Shown here piece after piece: positions 1 through 7,532 of a stretch of 48,756 nt of DNA. The stretch is from Robinsoniella sp. (lineage in GTDB: Bacteria > Bacillota > Clostridia > Lachnospirales > Lachnospiraceae): contig JALEVQ010000037.1 in the NCBI GenBank assembly GCA_022788205.1, positions 1 through 48,756 on the forward strand. The letters run 5' to 3'. The notes under the pieces were generated by a model. It ran no database searches. It was not told where the DNA came from and saw nothing but the letters and a program-made list of their open reading frames with translations. The position numbers and the translations under genes are program-made. How positions within the stretch are numbered: position 1 is the first letter of the stretch; every line of letters starts with the position of its first letter.

Positions 1-12
1 ATTTGTTTCCAT
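1..12 (-). CDS. start of a leftward gene, cut by the window edge
   Basis: Only the first four codons (Met-Glu-Thr-Asn) lie inside the window. The call rests on a strong ribosome site, GGAGG at 18-22 on the minus strand, five bases before an ATG at 12-10. Nothing can be said about the product. Confidence 0.45.
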
Positions 13-179
13 TGCTTCCTCCAGATTATTTTTCTAGATTCCATTGTACATGATTATTTTAGATATGTCACCGTTTTCCTGTATACAATCTATCATACTT
101 AGCTTTCTTTGAACATCCCTAAAAACGTGCGTTTACCGTGCCGCAATCCCCGAGACAAAATATCCATTTTTCCTTACTG

Positions 180-290
180 TCAACTATTCGTTCTTGAAAT
201 TTTTAGAACCAGCACTGCTTTTATTATCAATAGCAAAAAAATCATTGCTATTGCACAGGCTTCCCTCGTCATTGCCAAAAACATTTCCAT
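180..290 (-). CDS. 36-residue hydrophobic peptide, possibly type I toxin or holin-like
   Basis: A 36-codon frame starts at ATG 290 with AGGAG at 296-300 on the minus strand, five bases upstream. The product begins MEMFLAMTREACAIAM. It has one hydrophobic helix at about residues 11-30 and a short basic tail ending ISRTNS. That plan (brief N-terminus, one membrane helix, positive C-terminus) is shared by small holin-like type I toxins of Firmicutes, but I do not recognise this sequence. A leader with a 10-bp inverted repeat precedes it at 321-389. It could instead be a small membrane regulator or a chance frame. The ribosome site and composition favour a real gene; the function is inference. 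Confidence 0.45.
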   Translation of the reverse strand: MEMFLAMTREACAIAMIFLLLIIKAVLVLKISRTNS

Positions 291-320
291 ATGCACTCCT
301 GTCAATTTATGAAACCACGA

Positions 321-389
321 ATTAAGGGATGCAAATCCAACATTTGTTCCATTGAATATTTCGGGACTTATTTAAGATAATCCCTTAAT
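321..389. repeat. 10-bp inverted repeat upstream of the small peptide
   Basis: ATTAAGGGAT at 321-330 is perfectly repeated in inverse at 380-389 with a 49-base loop. It lies in the probable 5' untranslated region of the 36-residue peptide and could fold back the transcript. The rest of 291-540 shows no convincing gene. Confidence 0.5.
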
Positions 390-558
390 GATACTTTTTA
401 CAATCTTATGTAATCGAATCTCCTACCTCAGCCTCAATCGATAAGAGAACTGCTCGGCTTCTGACCCAGCTTTGATGATATCCATTTGCATTATCCCCGA
501 TTCTATAATATACTGTAACATATAAATCGTCATTCTATTCATCATAAAGGAGCCTTCT

Positions 559-894
559 ATGAATATTCCCTTTGCCACGAAACAACTTGAAAAAATACTG
601 GTGCGTATTTCCTACTGCGCAATTCTTTCCAGTCTTTCTGCCGCTTGGTTTACTGCTTATTTTTGTATGATCACGCTGCCCCTGTTTCGGGAATTTTATT
701 CTCTCACCCTCCTCCACCAGAGAGTACTGTTGCCTCTTATTGCAGTCGGTTTCCTTTTTGTTGCGGTGGCTCTTTATTTACACATCCGCCTGAATTTCCC
801 TCTGCATCAGTCGCTGACGATTTCCCTTGAGGCTTACCGCTATGATCTTTACTGCATACCCTCCAAAAAGTTTGTCTATGGCAGCCATGATTGA
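559..894 (+). CDS. small two-helix membrane protein, possibly frameshifted near its end
   Basis: This 111-residue frame has a good ribosome site (AAAGGAG at about 545) before ATG 559. Residues 15-42 and 55-75 are hydrophobic and probably cross the membrane, separated by a short loop (LFREFYSLTLLHQR). The family is not recognised. The frame closes after FVYGSHD. A shift of one base near 880-890 would join VYGS to a protein-like tail, MIDLNEDGSYTLHQLHYTK, ending at TAA 944-946. The gene may therefore be a pseudogene, or the tail may be chance. No partner gene is obvious; the next gene has its own promoter at 1101. Confidence 0.55.
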   Translation: MNIPFATKQLEKILVRISYCAILSSLSAAWFTAYFCMITLPLFREFYSLTLLHQRVLLPLIAVGFLFVAVALYLHIRLNFPLHQSLTISLEAYRYDLYCIPSKKFVYGSHD

Positions 895-1100
895 TTTGAA
901 TGAGGATGGCAGCTATACGCTTCACCAACTCCACTATACCAAATAAATTTTTGAAAACTAAAAAGAGTTATACGGTCATACGTCTTTCTGTTCTTTTCAA
1001 TTATCAAAGTCTTTTCTCTCTTTCATTCATATTTTTCAAATTTGAGTGAAAAATTTTCATTTTTTGTGCTAAATTGTGCAGTCAATGTCAAATTTTTCTC

Positions 1101-1129
1101 TTGTTCGTCTTATATTTTCGTGATATAAT
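1101..1129 (+). promoter_or_regulatory. promoter of the Tat module
   Basis: TTGTTC at 1101-1106 and a perfect TATAAT at 1124-1129 are separated by 17 bases. The leader of about 120 nt then reaches an AGGAGG ribosome site and ATG 1253. The rest of 895-1252 has no gene. Confidence 0.75.
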
Positions 1130-1252
1130 TCAAAATATAAAAGTGCTAAGGGTGATTTTATGTGCATTTTGCCCTAAAACTTTTGGCTAGTGACTGAAGG
1201 GGAAATACAGTTACTGCATCGTAAAATATTTTGAGATCAGGAGGATAACATT

Positions 1253-2527
1253 ATGGGAAACACTATTTCCAGAAGAGATTTCTTAAAAGCTACAGCAGCC
1301 GGCACATTAAGTGTGGCAATGTTAGGTGCAACAGGTCTCGTAGCTGGCGCTGCTGAGAACGCTGACAAACCAGCAAGCAAGAGTGGTTTAGCACCTGTAT
1401 TTAACGGATACGGCAGCAAATACGAGTATGGTCATTTTACCGTAGAAGCTAACGTTATCAACGCAAACAGTGAGGATTTCAATCCAAATCCTTCCTTCAG
1501 CGTATACCACATCATGGACTACACCGCAGAGGTTCCTTATGCAGACAGCATGGCTACCAACGGTGCTACCAATGACAACAACACAGCTAGTATGTACGTG
1601 ATTACTTCCGGCAATGATGCTCTGCTGATTGATATGGGTAATGGTTCTAAATCCACAGCAAGCCACTTTGGAGAGGATCCTGCAGATGAAGCTGTTCTCG
1701 CAAAAATCGATGAAGAATATCGTGATCTTGTTCTCTCACTTGTGGATGGTCGCAACTTTAAGATTGCCATCACTCACAAACATGGCGATCATGTTGGATT
1801 CTCAACCGCTCTGGCTGGTTTAGGATACACGGTTCTCTTCCCAGAAGGCGATCTCAATGACAGTATCAAAGAGCGTTTCGCAGAGTATGATCTCCAGACT
1901 TTCGTTCCAGGTGAATTCCAGATTCCTGTTGGCGATATCACAATCGACACAATCCTGTGCGGCGGACATACAGATGCTTCCACGATCTTCGTGATCAGCA
2001 CACCAGTGATTACCTACAACTATGACGCTTCCAACGCTTCCGCTACCTACATCACCTTCATCGGTGACGCAATCGGTTCCGGATCCAGCGTATGGATCTT
2101 CGCTCTGCCTGGACTTCAGATGTTAAATGACCAGATCGATGACGCTGTCAAGAAACTGGAAAGCTATACTGCTTTCGATGCAGGTCTCGGCGCAGGCGAG
2201 CAGAAAGGTGCAAAATTACTGCTGCTCGGCGGTCACGGATGGCAGTATCAGAACCGCTTCGGTACAATGGATATGGATCTCGAGTATGCAAAGAGTATGC
2301 AGAACCTGATTCACGTTCTGTCAGACGGAAGCAAATGGCAGTATGACGGCGTAGATGGTCTTTCACTGGAAGACTGGATGAAACGCGGTCATGTAACTCT
2401 GAAAGCTGTCGGCGTTGCTGACCGTTACACGGCTTATTTCGGAACCACTTTGACATCGGCTGCTGGTATCACATGTCCTATCGACGCATTGCGTCAGTAT
2501 GCCGGTCTTATTCCTGTAGAAGAATAA
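1253..2527 (+). CDS. Tat-exported metallo-beta-lactamase-fold hydrolase
   Basis: The 424-residue product starts with a twin-arginine signal: MGNTISRRDFLKATAAG carries the SRRxFLK motif, followed by a hydrophobic stretch and an Ala-rich cleavage region near residues 27-34. The mature part is a metallo-beta-lactamase fold. HKHGDH at residues 175-180 is the HxHxDH metal motif. CGGHTD near residue 239, FIGDAIG near 272 and LLGGHGW near 328 supply the expected remaining His, Asp and His ligands, so the dinuclear site looks complete. The substrate is unknown. Tat export implies that it folds, and probably binds metal, before leaving the cell. The genes directly downstream encode TatA-family proteins and TatC, so it is very likely the cognate cargo. 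Confidence 0.88.
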   Translation: MGNTISRRDFLKATAAGTLSVAMLGATGLVAGAAENADKPASKSGLAPVFNGYGSKYEYGHFTVEANVINANSEDFNPNPSFSVYHIMDYTAEVPYADSMATNGATNDNNTASMYVITSGNDALLIDMGNGSKSTASHFGEDPADEAVLAKIDEEYRDLVLSLVDGRNFKIAITHKHGDHVGFSTALAGLGYTVLFPEGDLNDSIKERFAEYDLQTFVPGEFQIPVGDITIDTILCGGHTDASTIFVISTPVITYNYDASNASATYITFIGDAIGSGSSVWIFALPGLQMLNDQIDDAVKKLESYTAFDAGLGAGEQKGAKLLLLGGHGWQYQNRFGTMDMDLEYAKSMQNLIHVLSDGSKWQYDGVDGLSLEDWMKRGHVTLKAVGVADRYTAYFGTTLTSAAGITCPIDALRQYAGLIPVEE

Positions 2528-2570
2528 TGAATTATACAACTTGTTTTAACGCATCAGTATTCTGACATTT

Positions 2571-2615
2571 AAGGGAATGTATCTTTTCTCCTCCAGGGAA
2601 CTGATACATTCCCTT
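2571..2615 (+). terminator. intercistronic hairpin (weak terminator or processing site)
   Basis: A perfect 13-bp stem, AAGGGAATGTATC with its complement at 2603-2615, encloses a 19-base loop. Only three T residues follow, so it may reduce rather than stop read-through from the cargo gene into tatA. The loop holds a pyrimidine run complementary to ribosome sites. Confidence 0.55.
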
Positions 2616-2664
2616 TGCTATTTGATATTATGCCGCAGACATCAGCGGCGGAATGGAGAATCAT

Positions 2665-3177
2665 ATGAAAATCGGCATGATGGAATTATTTGTCGTCTTT
2701 GTTGTCGCGCTGGTTGTCATCGGTCCTGATAAACTGCCCTATTATGCCAAAAAACTCGGTCAGGCTATGGGACAATTCCGCAAATTTACAGCAGAAGCGA
2801 CAAAAGATATCCGTGAAAATGTTGTAGAACCTCTCGAAGAGGCACAGCGTCCTCTCAAAGAAGCAATGCAGCCTTTCACAGATCTGAACCAGGAAATGCA
2901 GAGCAATGTCAATGATATCAAGAAATCCTTCACTGATATCACCAAACCTTCTGACAGCAAAATTCCGAAAGTTCAGAAGCAACCGACAAAACAGGATAAT
3001 TTGGCAAACGAACCTTCGTCAGAAAATTGTTCTGAAAAAGGAATGGAAAGTCAGCAGCCTTTCCGTCAGGAAACTGCTCAGGCAAATATTCAGAACACAG
3101 AATCTCCACGAGAAACACCCCAGGCATCAGAGAACTCTGCTTCTCTTTCCGACACCACAAATGTAAACGCTTCATAA
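2665..3177 (+). CDS. Tat translocase subunit, long TatA/TatB-like
   Basis: A TatA/TatB-family protein. It has a short periplasmic-side N-terminus, one transmembrane helix (about residues 5-20, ELFVVFVVALVVIG), the family hinge GPDKLP, and an amphipathic helix (YYAKKLGQAMGQFRKF). A long charged, Gln- and Ser-rich tail takes it to about 170 residues. TatA proteins are usually 50-90 residues, so the length recalls TatB, although Firmicutes often lack a separate TatB. GGAG at 2655-2658 sits six bases before ATG 2665, so I prefer this start to the in-frame ATG at 2653. It follows the cargo gene and precedes a short TatA. Confidence 0.85.
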   Translation: MKIGMMELFVVFVVALVVIGPDKLPYYAKKLGQAMGQFRKFTAEATKDIRENVVEPLEEAQRPLKEAMQPFTDLNQEMQSNVNDIKKSFTDITKPSDSKIPKVQKQPTKQDNLANEPSSENCSEKGMESQQPFRQETAQANIQNTESPRETPQASENSASLSDTTNVNAS

Positions 3178-3258
3178 GTTTCGTACCACTGTAAAGCTCC
3201 TTTCTTTATGGGTGTGCGTGGATGAAAACATAATTTATTTATCGGGAGGAATATTTAG

Positions 3259-3444
3259 ATGAAACTTGGAACTACTGAATTAATTATTATTTTATTGATT
3301 ATTGTCGTATTATTTGGACCTACACAGATTCCAAAATTAAGCAGAATGTTTGGAAAGAGTGTAAAGAATTTCCAGAAAGGAATGTCTGAAGAGACCAATT
3401 CTGAAAATAACTCTGACACTTCAGAGCATACCAGCCAGCAATGA
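3259..3444 (+). CDS. tatA: Sec-independent translocase subunit TatA
   Basis: At 61 residues this is a compact classical TatA. A hydrophobic helix (TELIIILLIIVVLF), the FGPTQIPKL hinge and an amphipathic helix (SRMFGKSVKNFQKGM) are followed by a short acidic tail. TatA oligomers form or weaken the membrane path for folded cargo. GGGAGGA at 3243-3249 sets the start. The stop codon overlaps the tatC start in an ATGA, implying coupled translation. Confidence 0.92.
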   Translation: MKLGTTELIIILLIIVVLFGPTQIPKLSRMFGKSVKNFQKGMSEETNSENNSDTSEHTSQQ

Positions 3445-4232
3445 GTGATACATCCGAAAAAAACATGACCCTGTCAGGACATCTGCGGGAGCTTCGAAAT
3501 CGTATTGTAATCTGTCTTATCTGTTTTGTCGTCGCCTTTTTGGTGGGACTGAACTTTGCACCGCAGATCGTGGAAATGATGACTGCAATGGGCGAAGAGT
3601 ACGGATACGTCTATGTTTTTATTGCGCCGCAGGAGCTTTTGATGCAATATTTTTCGGTGGCACTGCTTGCCGCTCTGTGTATCGCGCTTCCAGTCATCGT
3701 CTACAATGTCTGGGCATTTATCCGACCAGGGCTGCGCAAAAATGAAAATTTACTGTTTTTATCTGCCTTATTCTGCGGGTTGATTTGCTTTATCATCGGA
3801 ATTTTATTTGCATACAAAATTATGATGCCGTTTATGCTGTATTTCCTCATCCATCTCAGTGAGGGAAGCGAGATCTCTGCATCGATCAGTGTACAGAGCT
3901 ACCTGACATTTGTGTTCAGTATTTTTATCATTTTCGGTTTCATTTTCGAATTGCCGGTGCTGTCTTGTATACTGACACAGTTAGGTTTTCTGAAAACCTC
4001 CTGGATGAAGAAAGGTCGAAAGCTCATTATCGTATGTATCTTTCTGGTCGCTGCGGTTGTCACACCGCCTGACATTGTCTCTCAGGTTATGGTCGCAATC
4101 CCAATGATCGGACTGTATGAACTCAGTATTCTTCTGTGTACCTTCCTGGAAAACCTGAAGAAAAAACGCAGAGAAGAAAGCATCGAACAAGAAGAAACCG
4201 AATCAGAGAACGATTCTCAAAATCCATCCTAA
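3441..4232 (+). CDS. tatC: Sec-independent translocase subunit TatC
   Basis: A 263-residue polytopic protein with the six-helix TatC plan. The cytoplasmic N-terminus carries the TatC signature LSGHLRELRNRI, which forms part of the twin-arginine binding site. Other family features are FIAPQELLMQYF in the first loop, YNVWAFIRPGL before helix 3, and TPPDIVSQVMVAIPMIGLYELS near the end, all typical of TatC. A charged tail rich in Glu closes it. TatC recognises the twin-arginine signal. The adjoining cargo gene and two TatA-like genes make a complete Tat system at one locus. Confidence 0.95.
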   Translation: MSDTSEKNMTLSGHLRELRNRIVICLICFVVAFLVGLNFAPQIVEMMTAMGEEYGYVYVFIAPQELLMQYFSVALLAALCIALPVIVYNVWAFIRPGLRKNENLLFLSALFCGLICFIIGILFAYKIMMPFMLYFLIHLSEGSEISASISVQSYLTFVFSIFIIFGFIFELPVLSCILTQLGFLKTSWMKKGRKLIIVCIFLVAAVVTPPDIVSQVMVAIPMIGLYELSILLCTFLENLKKKRREESIEQEETESENDSQNPS

Positions 4233-4316
4233 AAACTGGTTCTGACAGCCAAAAGACTGAAAAATATGCAAAGCGGACATAGAAACAGAAAAGCTTTCCA
4301 TCCCGCTTGCTGTGAC

Positions 4317-4399
4317 AGAACGTGTCCGGGAAATTATTTCTGCAAATGATATTTTCAGAGCAGACATGATTTCTCAGACACGTTTTCTATTTTTCTTGG
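4317..4399 (+). terminator. terminator of the tat operon
   Basis: A long interrupted hairpin: AACGTGTC at 4319-4326 pairs with GACACGTT at 4377-4384. Inner pairings follow (GGAAAT with ATTTCT, TCTGC with GCAGA), and then a T-rich tail (TTCTATTTTTC). It separates tatC from the non-coding RNA locus. Confidence 0.6.
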
Positions 4400-4538
4400 C
4401 TGTATCTATGTTCACACTTGCTCTCCTTAAATGTACGTGGTATTTTTCTAATTTTCTATAATTTTCTGATTTTTTATTCATATTTCACTATATTAACTGC
4501 TTCGTCAAAATTTCTTTCATTTTTTTCTAATTTTAGTA

Positions 4539-4567
4539 TTGACAATTCGCTTTTTGCCTGTTATAAT
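4539..4567 (+). promoter_or_regulatory. consensus promoter of the long non-coding RNA
   Basis: TTGACA at 4539-4544, exactly 17 bases, then TATAAT at 4562-4567, with a TGn extension at 4559-4561. Every element is perfect, among the strongest promoters in the window, yet no credible coding frame follows. Expected start of transcription is about 4574. Confidence 0.9.
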
Positions 4568-4573
4568 GTAGAC

Positions 4574-5084
4574 ATCAAAACAAAGAAAGTAAAACAAAAA
4601 TACAAAAACAGAAAGGGATGAGACCACCAAAATATTAAAGTTTCACTTCATAATCTGAGAAAAGGAAGGTACAGACCACCGGAAGTTTAAATTAACAATC
4701 ATACTATTTAAGAAAGCAGGAAAACTCCAATGGGAAAGTTATAAAAATTCTTTCAATTTTGATTAAAATGTAACTCAGACAGACCACAGAAAAATTCCAA
4801 AGAAAGTAAGGTATTTTCCAATGGGAAGTTAAGTCGAAACAACAGATATTGAAAATGATCAAATAATCACCTACTTGATCTTCCGGGAATAGAAAAATTT
4901 TTCTATAGCGTGAACGAAGGAAGAACAAAAAAACAAACCAAACCTAAAAGTTATCATTAAAATGCCATTTTGAAAATGTATTATTCCTCATAAAGTTATC
5001 ACAAGGAGGTAAAAGTCCAATGGACAATCAGTTTCATTAAAGAGCCATCAGATCTTAAGAAAAAAATCTGATGGCTCTTTTTAT
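4574..5084 (+). ncRNA. candidate long structured non-coding RNA, about 510 nt
   Basis: The stretch between the consensus promoter and the terminator at 5041 is A-rich and lacks a long open frame. Its strand asymmetry (many A, few T runs) resembles structured RNA. AGACCACC occurs at 4621 and 4673, with AGACCACA at 4781. TCCAATGG occurs at 4726, 4817 and 5016, each preceded by an AGG element. The second and third TCCAATGG copies are flanked by short complementary arms (TTCC/GGAA and GTCC/GGAC), giving small hairpins. AAAGTTATCA is repeated near 4948 and 4993. Other hairpins are GATCAA at 4857 with TTGATC at 4875, and ATAGAAAAA at 4889 followed directly by its complement. It does not look like RNase P, tmRNA, SRP RNA or 6S RNA. 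Length, isolation and gene layout resemble ornate large RNAs such as ROOL or GOLLD, but I cannot match a family. Confidence 0.72.
5041..5083. terminator. bidirectional terminator between the RNA and the ABC operon
   Basis: AGAGCCATCAGAT at 5041-5053 pairs perfectly with 5066-5078 around a 12-base loop, followed by TTTTTATT on the plus strand and TTTAAT on the minus strand. It ends the non-coding RNA and also lies at the stop codon of the leftward ABC ATPase gene. Confidence 0.9.
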
Positions 5085-5656
5085 TGCAGTCTATAAATTT
5101 TTGTTCCCAGTAGGATTGCCTCTTCTTCCTGATGTGTGGAAAACAGAAACGTCTTTCCGTGCATTGTTTTTTTTAGATATGCGATAACATTCTTTTTTGT
5201 AATCTCATCGAGCCCAGTAAACGGCTCATCCATGATCACCAGATCGCTCTTCTTCATCACTGCTCTCACAAGAACCACGCGTCTTTTCATACCGCCGCTC
5301 AGCTGCCGAACCGGTTTATCCAGCGCCTCTTCCGGCAAGATCTCGCACAGCTGTCTCCGGATCTCCTTTTCACTCTCTGTCTTTTTACATACAATCGAGA
5401 CATTTTTGACTGCGCTCAGATTTTCCAGCAGGCGATCCTCCTGAAAGACTGCTGAGAGTGCGTCTTGACAGATTCCTTCTATTGTTCCTTCATCTGCACT
5501 CTCAAGTCCTAAGAGAATGCGGAACAGCGTTGTCTTTCCACATCCTGACGGTCCCATCAGGCAAAGTCCCTCTCCTTCTCCGACAGTAAAACTGATCTGA
5601 TCAAGGATTTTTTTTCCGCTGTACGATTTTGAAATTCCGCTAAGTATCAATTTCAC
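5081..5656 (-). CDS. ABC transporter ATP-binding protein, SsuB/TauB-like, short
   Basis: An ATPase of 191 residues. It has a Walker A GPSGCGKTT (about residues 35-43), Q-loop VFQEDRL, ABC signature LSGGMKRR, Walker B DLVIMDEPFTGLD and H-loop STHQEEE, so the catalytic set is complete. It is shorter than the usual 240-260 residues of nitrate/sulfonate/taurine-type ATPases and ends soon after the H-loop, lacking the C-terminal extension. The start overlaps the permease gene by four bases, indicating coupled translation. It should power import through the adjoining permease. Confidence 0.9.
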   Translation of the reverse strand: MKLILSGISKSYSGKKILDQISFTVGEGEGLCLMGPSGCGKTTLFRILLGLESADEGTIEGICQDALSAVFQEDRLLENLSAVKNVSIVCKKTESEKEIRRQLCEILPEEALDKPVRQLSGGMKRRVVLVRAVMKKSDLVIMDEPFTGLDEITKKNVIAYLKKTMHGKTFLFSTHQEEEAILLGTKIYRLQ

Positions 5657-6411
5657 ATGCTCTCATCCTTTCCGCCGATCCAGCCAAGAATCCAAAATAT
5701 GATCCGCTCAAAAGCAGCACACAGGAGCAAAACTACGATCGTCCATGCAAACAGGTCCGCCGTCTCCAAATAAATTTTTGCCATGTAAAGCCGCTCTCCG
5801 ATCGTGTGGCTTGGCACGCCGATTACTTCCGCTGCGATCCCTGATTTCCACCCCATGCCGACAGCTGCCCTGCAGCTTCCACACAGATACGGCATCACTG
5901 CCGGGCGGTAAAGATACCAGATTTTTTTCCAGGGCGAAATAGAAAATACCTGTGCCATCTCAAGAAGCTTCTGATCGACCGACCGAAGTCCCTCAGCCAT
6001 CTGAAAATAGATTGCCGGGAATGTCACCATAAATGAGATGGCAATCGACAGGTTCTTTGATGATGTCCACATCAAGAGCAAAATCACGATCGAAGCAACC
6101 GGCACCGTCTTCATCAGCGCCACGATCGGCTGTAAGATTTCCCCAAACAATGGAAAACGCCATGCAAGCGCCGCAGCAAAGACAGCAGCAAAAAATGCCC
6201 CGCAGAATCCAAGTGAAATTCTCAGGAAAGAATTTGCCGCTGACTGAAAAAACTCTGCGTTGAATAGATTGTGGAGCAATGCCTTGCCGACATCGAGCGG
6301 TCCCGCAATCAAAATCTCATTTCCGATCAGTCTGGCTGCGATCTCCCAGACAACAATCCAACAGAGAATGATGACTGTCTTTCTTAGTCTCCGGGTATTG
6401 CCCCTTTTCAT
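5653..6411 (-). CDS. ABC transporter permease, SsuC/TauC-like
   Basis: A 252-residue inner-membrane component with about six hydrophobic segments and the binding-protein-dependent permease domain. The coupling segment appears as MAQVFSISPWKKIWYLYRPAVMPYLCGSCRAAVGMGWKSGIAAEVIG, which is the EAA-type loop that contacts the ATPase. This form is typical of the SsuC/TauC/ThiX group importing sulfonates, taurine, pyrimidine precursors or related compounds. The gene lies four bases after the binding-protein gene stop and overlaps the ATPase gene. Ligand identity cannot be read from the permease. Confidence 0.9.
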   Translation of the reverse strand: MKRGNTRRLRKTVIILCWIVVWEIAARLIGNEILIAGPLDVGKALLHNLFNAEFFQSAANSFLRISLGFCGAFFAAVFAAALAWRFPLFGEILQPIVALMKTVPVASIVILLLMWTSSKNLSIAISFMVTFPAIYFQMAEGLRSVDQKLLEMAQVFSISPWKKIWYLYRPAVMPYLCGSCRAAVGMGWKSGIAAEVIGVPSHTIGERLYMAKIYLETADLFAWTIVVLLLCAAFERIIFWILGWIGGKDESM

Positions 6412-6415
6412 TTAA

Positions 6416-7405
6416 TTAATCCTCCACATATGTCCAATAGAACGTATCATCCGGCAACTCTCCTCCGACTGATTCCGGAGCCATATCATACAGCACACCG
6501 AGATATCCAGAGAGAGCTTCCTTCATCTCTTCACCTGTGATGCAGACAATATTGCAGTATGGGATCGCCTTCTGAGCAATTGCCGCCTTCTCAATGATCC
6601 CTACTTTCTCTACAAGTTCTGCGCCTTCCTCTACATGAGAATTGATGAATGCAGTGGATTCCATATGATCTTCCACAAAATCTTGTACTTCGTCTTCATA
6701 TTTTTCAAGGAATTCATTTCTGACAACCGTCACGCCTGTGACAAGACGGCTTCCTGTCTCGACATTTAATTCATCCCACTCTTGTGTCAGATCGATGACC
6801 GGTTTTAAAGCTTCATTTTTCGTCGTTGCAACCGTCACGAATGGCTGTGGCAAAATCCCGACAGCATCTGGTGTCTCAGCAAGCACTGCTGCTACTTCTG
6901 TCGCTTCTGATTTATACTCCAAAGTCACTTCATCAAGACCGATTCCGTTTTGTTCGAGAAGATAGCGCAGCACATAATCAGGCGTTGTCCCCTTACCTGT
7001 CAGATAAATCGTTCTCCCTTTCAGACCGCCAATACCAGTCAACGTATCATCACCTGACACAGCATACAGCACACCGAGCGTATTGATGTCGATCACACTG
7101 AGCTCGCCGCCCATCTTATTGTACAGCACAGATGCCACATTCGCCGGGATCAATGCGATGTCGATCTGACCGCTTATGATCTGCGGGAGCAATTCATCAG
7201 CAGCCGTTACCATAGTAAATTCATAATCCTTGTCATCATCCTTCTCATTCTCCTCCATCATCGAGACAAGTCCCATAGATGTAGGTCCTTTGAGAGATCC
7301 GACGCGCACAACCACATCGTCTGAGTGATCGCCATCAGCGACAACTGTCATACAACTCAGCGCAAGCCCTGCTACAATCACGATGCTCATCCATTTCTTT
7401 TTCAT
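6416..7405 (-). CDS. ABC transporter substrate-binding protein, NMT1/SsuA-like
   Basis: A 329-residue exported protein. The N-terminus (MKKKWMSIVIVAGLALSCMTVVA) is a signal peptide. The LALSC segment only partly fits a lipobox, so lipid attachment is uncertain. The body has the two-lobe NMT1/SsuA-like layout, including PTSMGLVSMMEEN, LLPQIISGQIDIALIPANVAS and LKGRTIYLTGKGTTPDYVLRYLL, the region that usually lines the ligand cleft. It is first in a three-gene operon. The ribosome site before ATG 7405 is weak. A much stronger GGAGG lies about 60 bases further upstream in another frame. The ligand is unknown. Confidence 0.88.
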   Translation of the reverse strand: MKKKWMSIVIVAGLALSCMTVVADGDHSDDVVVRVGSLKGPTSMGLVSMMEENEKDDDKDYEFTMVTAADELLPQIISGQIDIALIPANVASVLYNKMGGELSVIDINTLGVLYAVSGDDTLTGIGGLKGRTIYLTGKGTTPDYVLRYLLEQNGIGLDEVTLEYKSEATEVAAVLAETPDAVGILPQPFVTVATTKNEALKPVIDLTQEWDELNVETGSRLVTGVTVVRNEFLEKYEDEVQDFVEDHMESTAFINSHVEEGAELVEKVGIIEKAAIAQKAIPYCNIVCITGEEMKEALSGYLGVLYDMAPESVGGELPDDTFYWTYVED

Positions 7406-7493
7406 CTTTTTTCTGTGGAGACCGCTGCAAATGATCTATTTTGCGCATTCTCCACATCCCTCCTTCCTTAAAAATAATATCACGTCGTTCAAA

Positions 7494-7520
7494 GTTGAAA
7501 AGTGCGCTCAACTTTTCAAC
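7494..7520 (-). promoter_or_regulatory. palindromic operator of the ABC operon
   Basis: GTTGAAAAGT at 7494-7503 and its exact complement at 7511-7520 flank a 7-base spacer. On the minus strand it begins about a dozen bases after the -10 box, covering the early transcribed region, a classic repressor position. It could alternatively form an RNA hairpin in the leader. Confidence 0.6.
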
Positions 7521-7532
7521 AATTTACACTTT

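Noticed and set aside
4418-4621. 67-residue plus-strand frame upstream of the long RNA
   Set aside because: It has no ribosome site, is composed of AT-rich Phe/Ile/Ser text and spans the promoter of the RNA.
4574-5084. RNase P RNA, tmRNA, SRP RNA or 6S RNA
   Set aside because: None of their hallmark sequences (for example GAGGAAAGTCC of RNase P or the tmRNA tRNA-like ends) is present.
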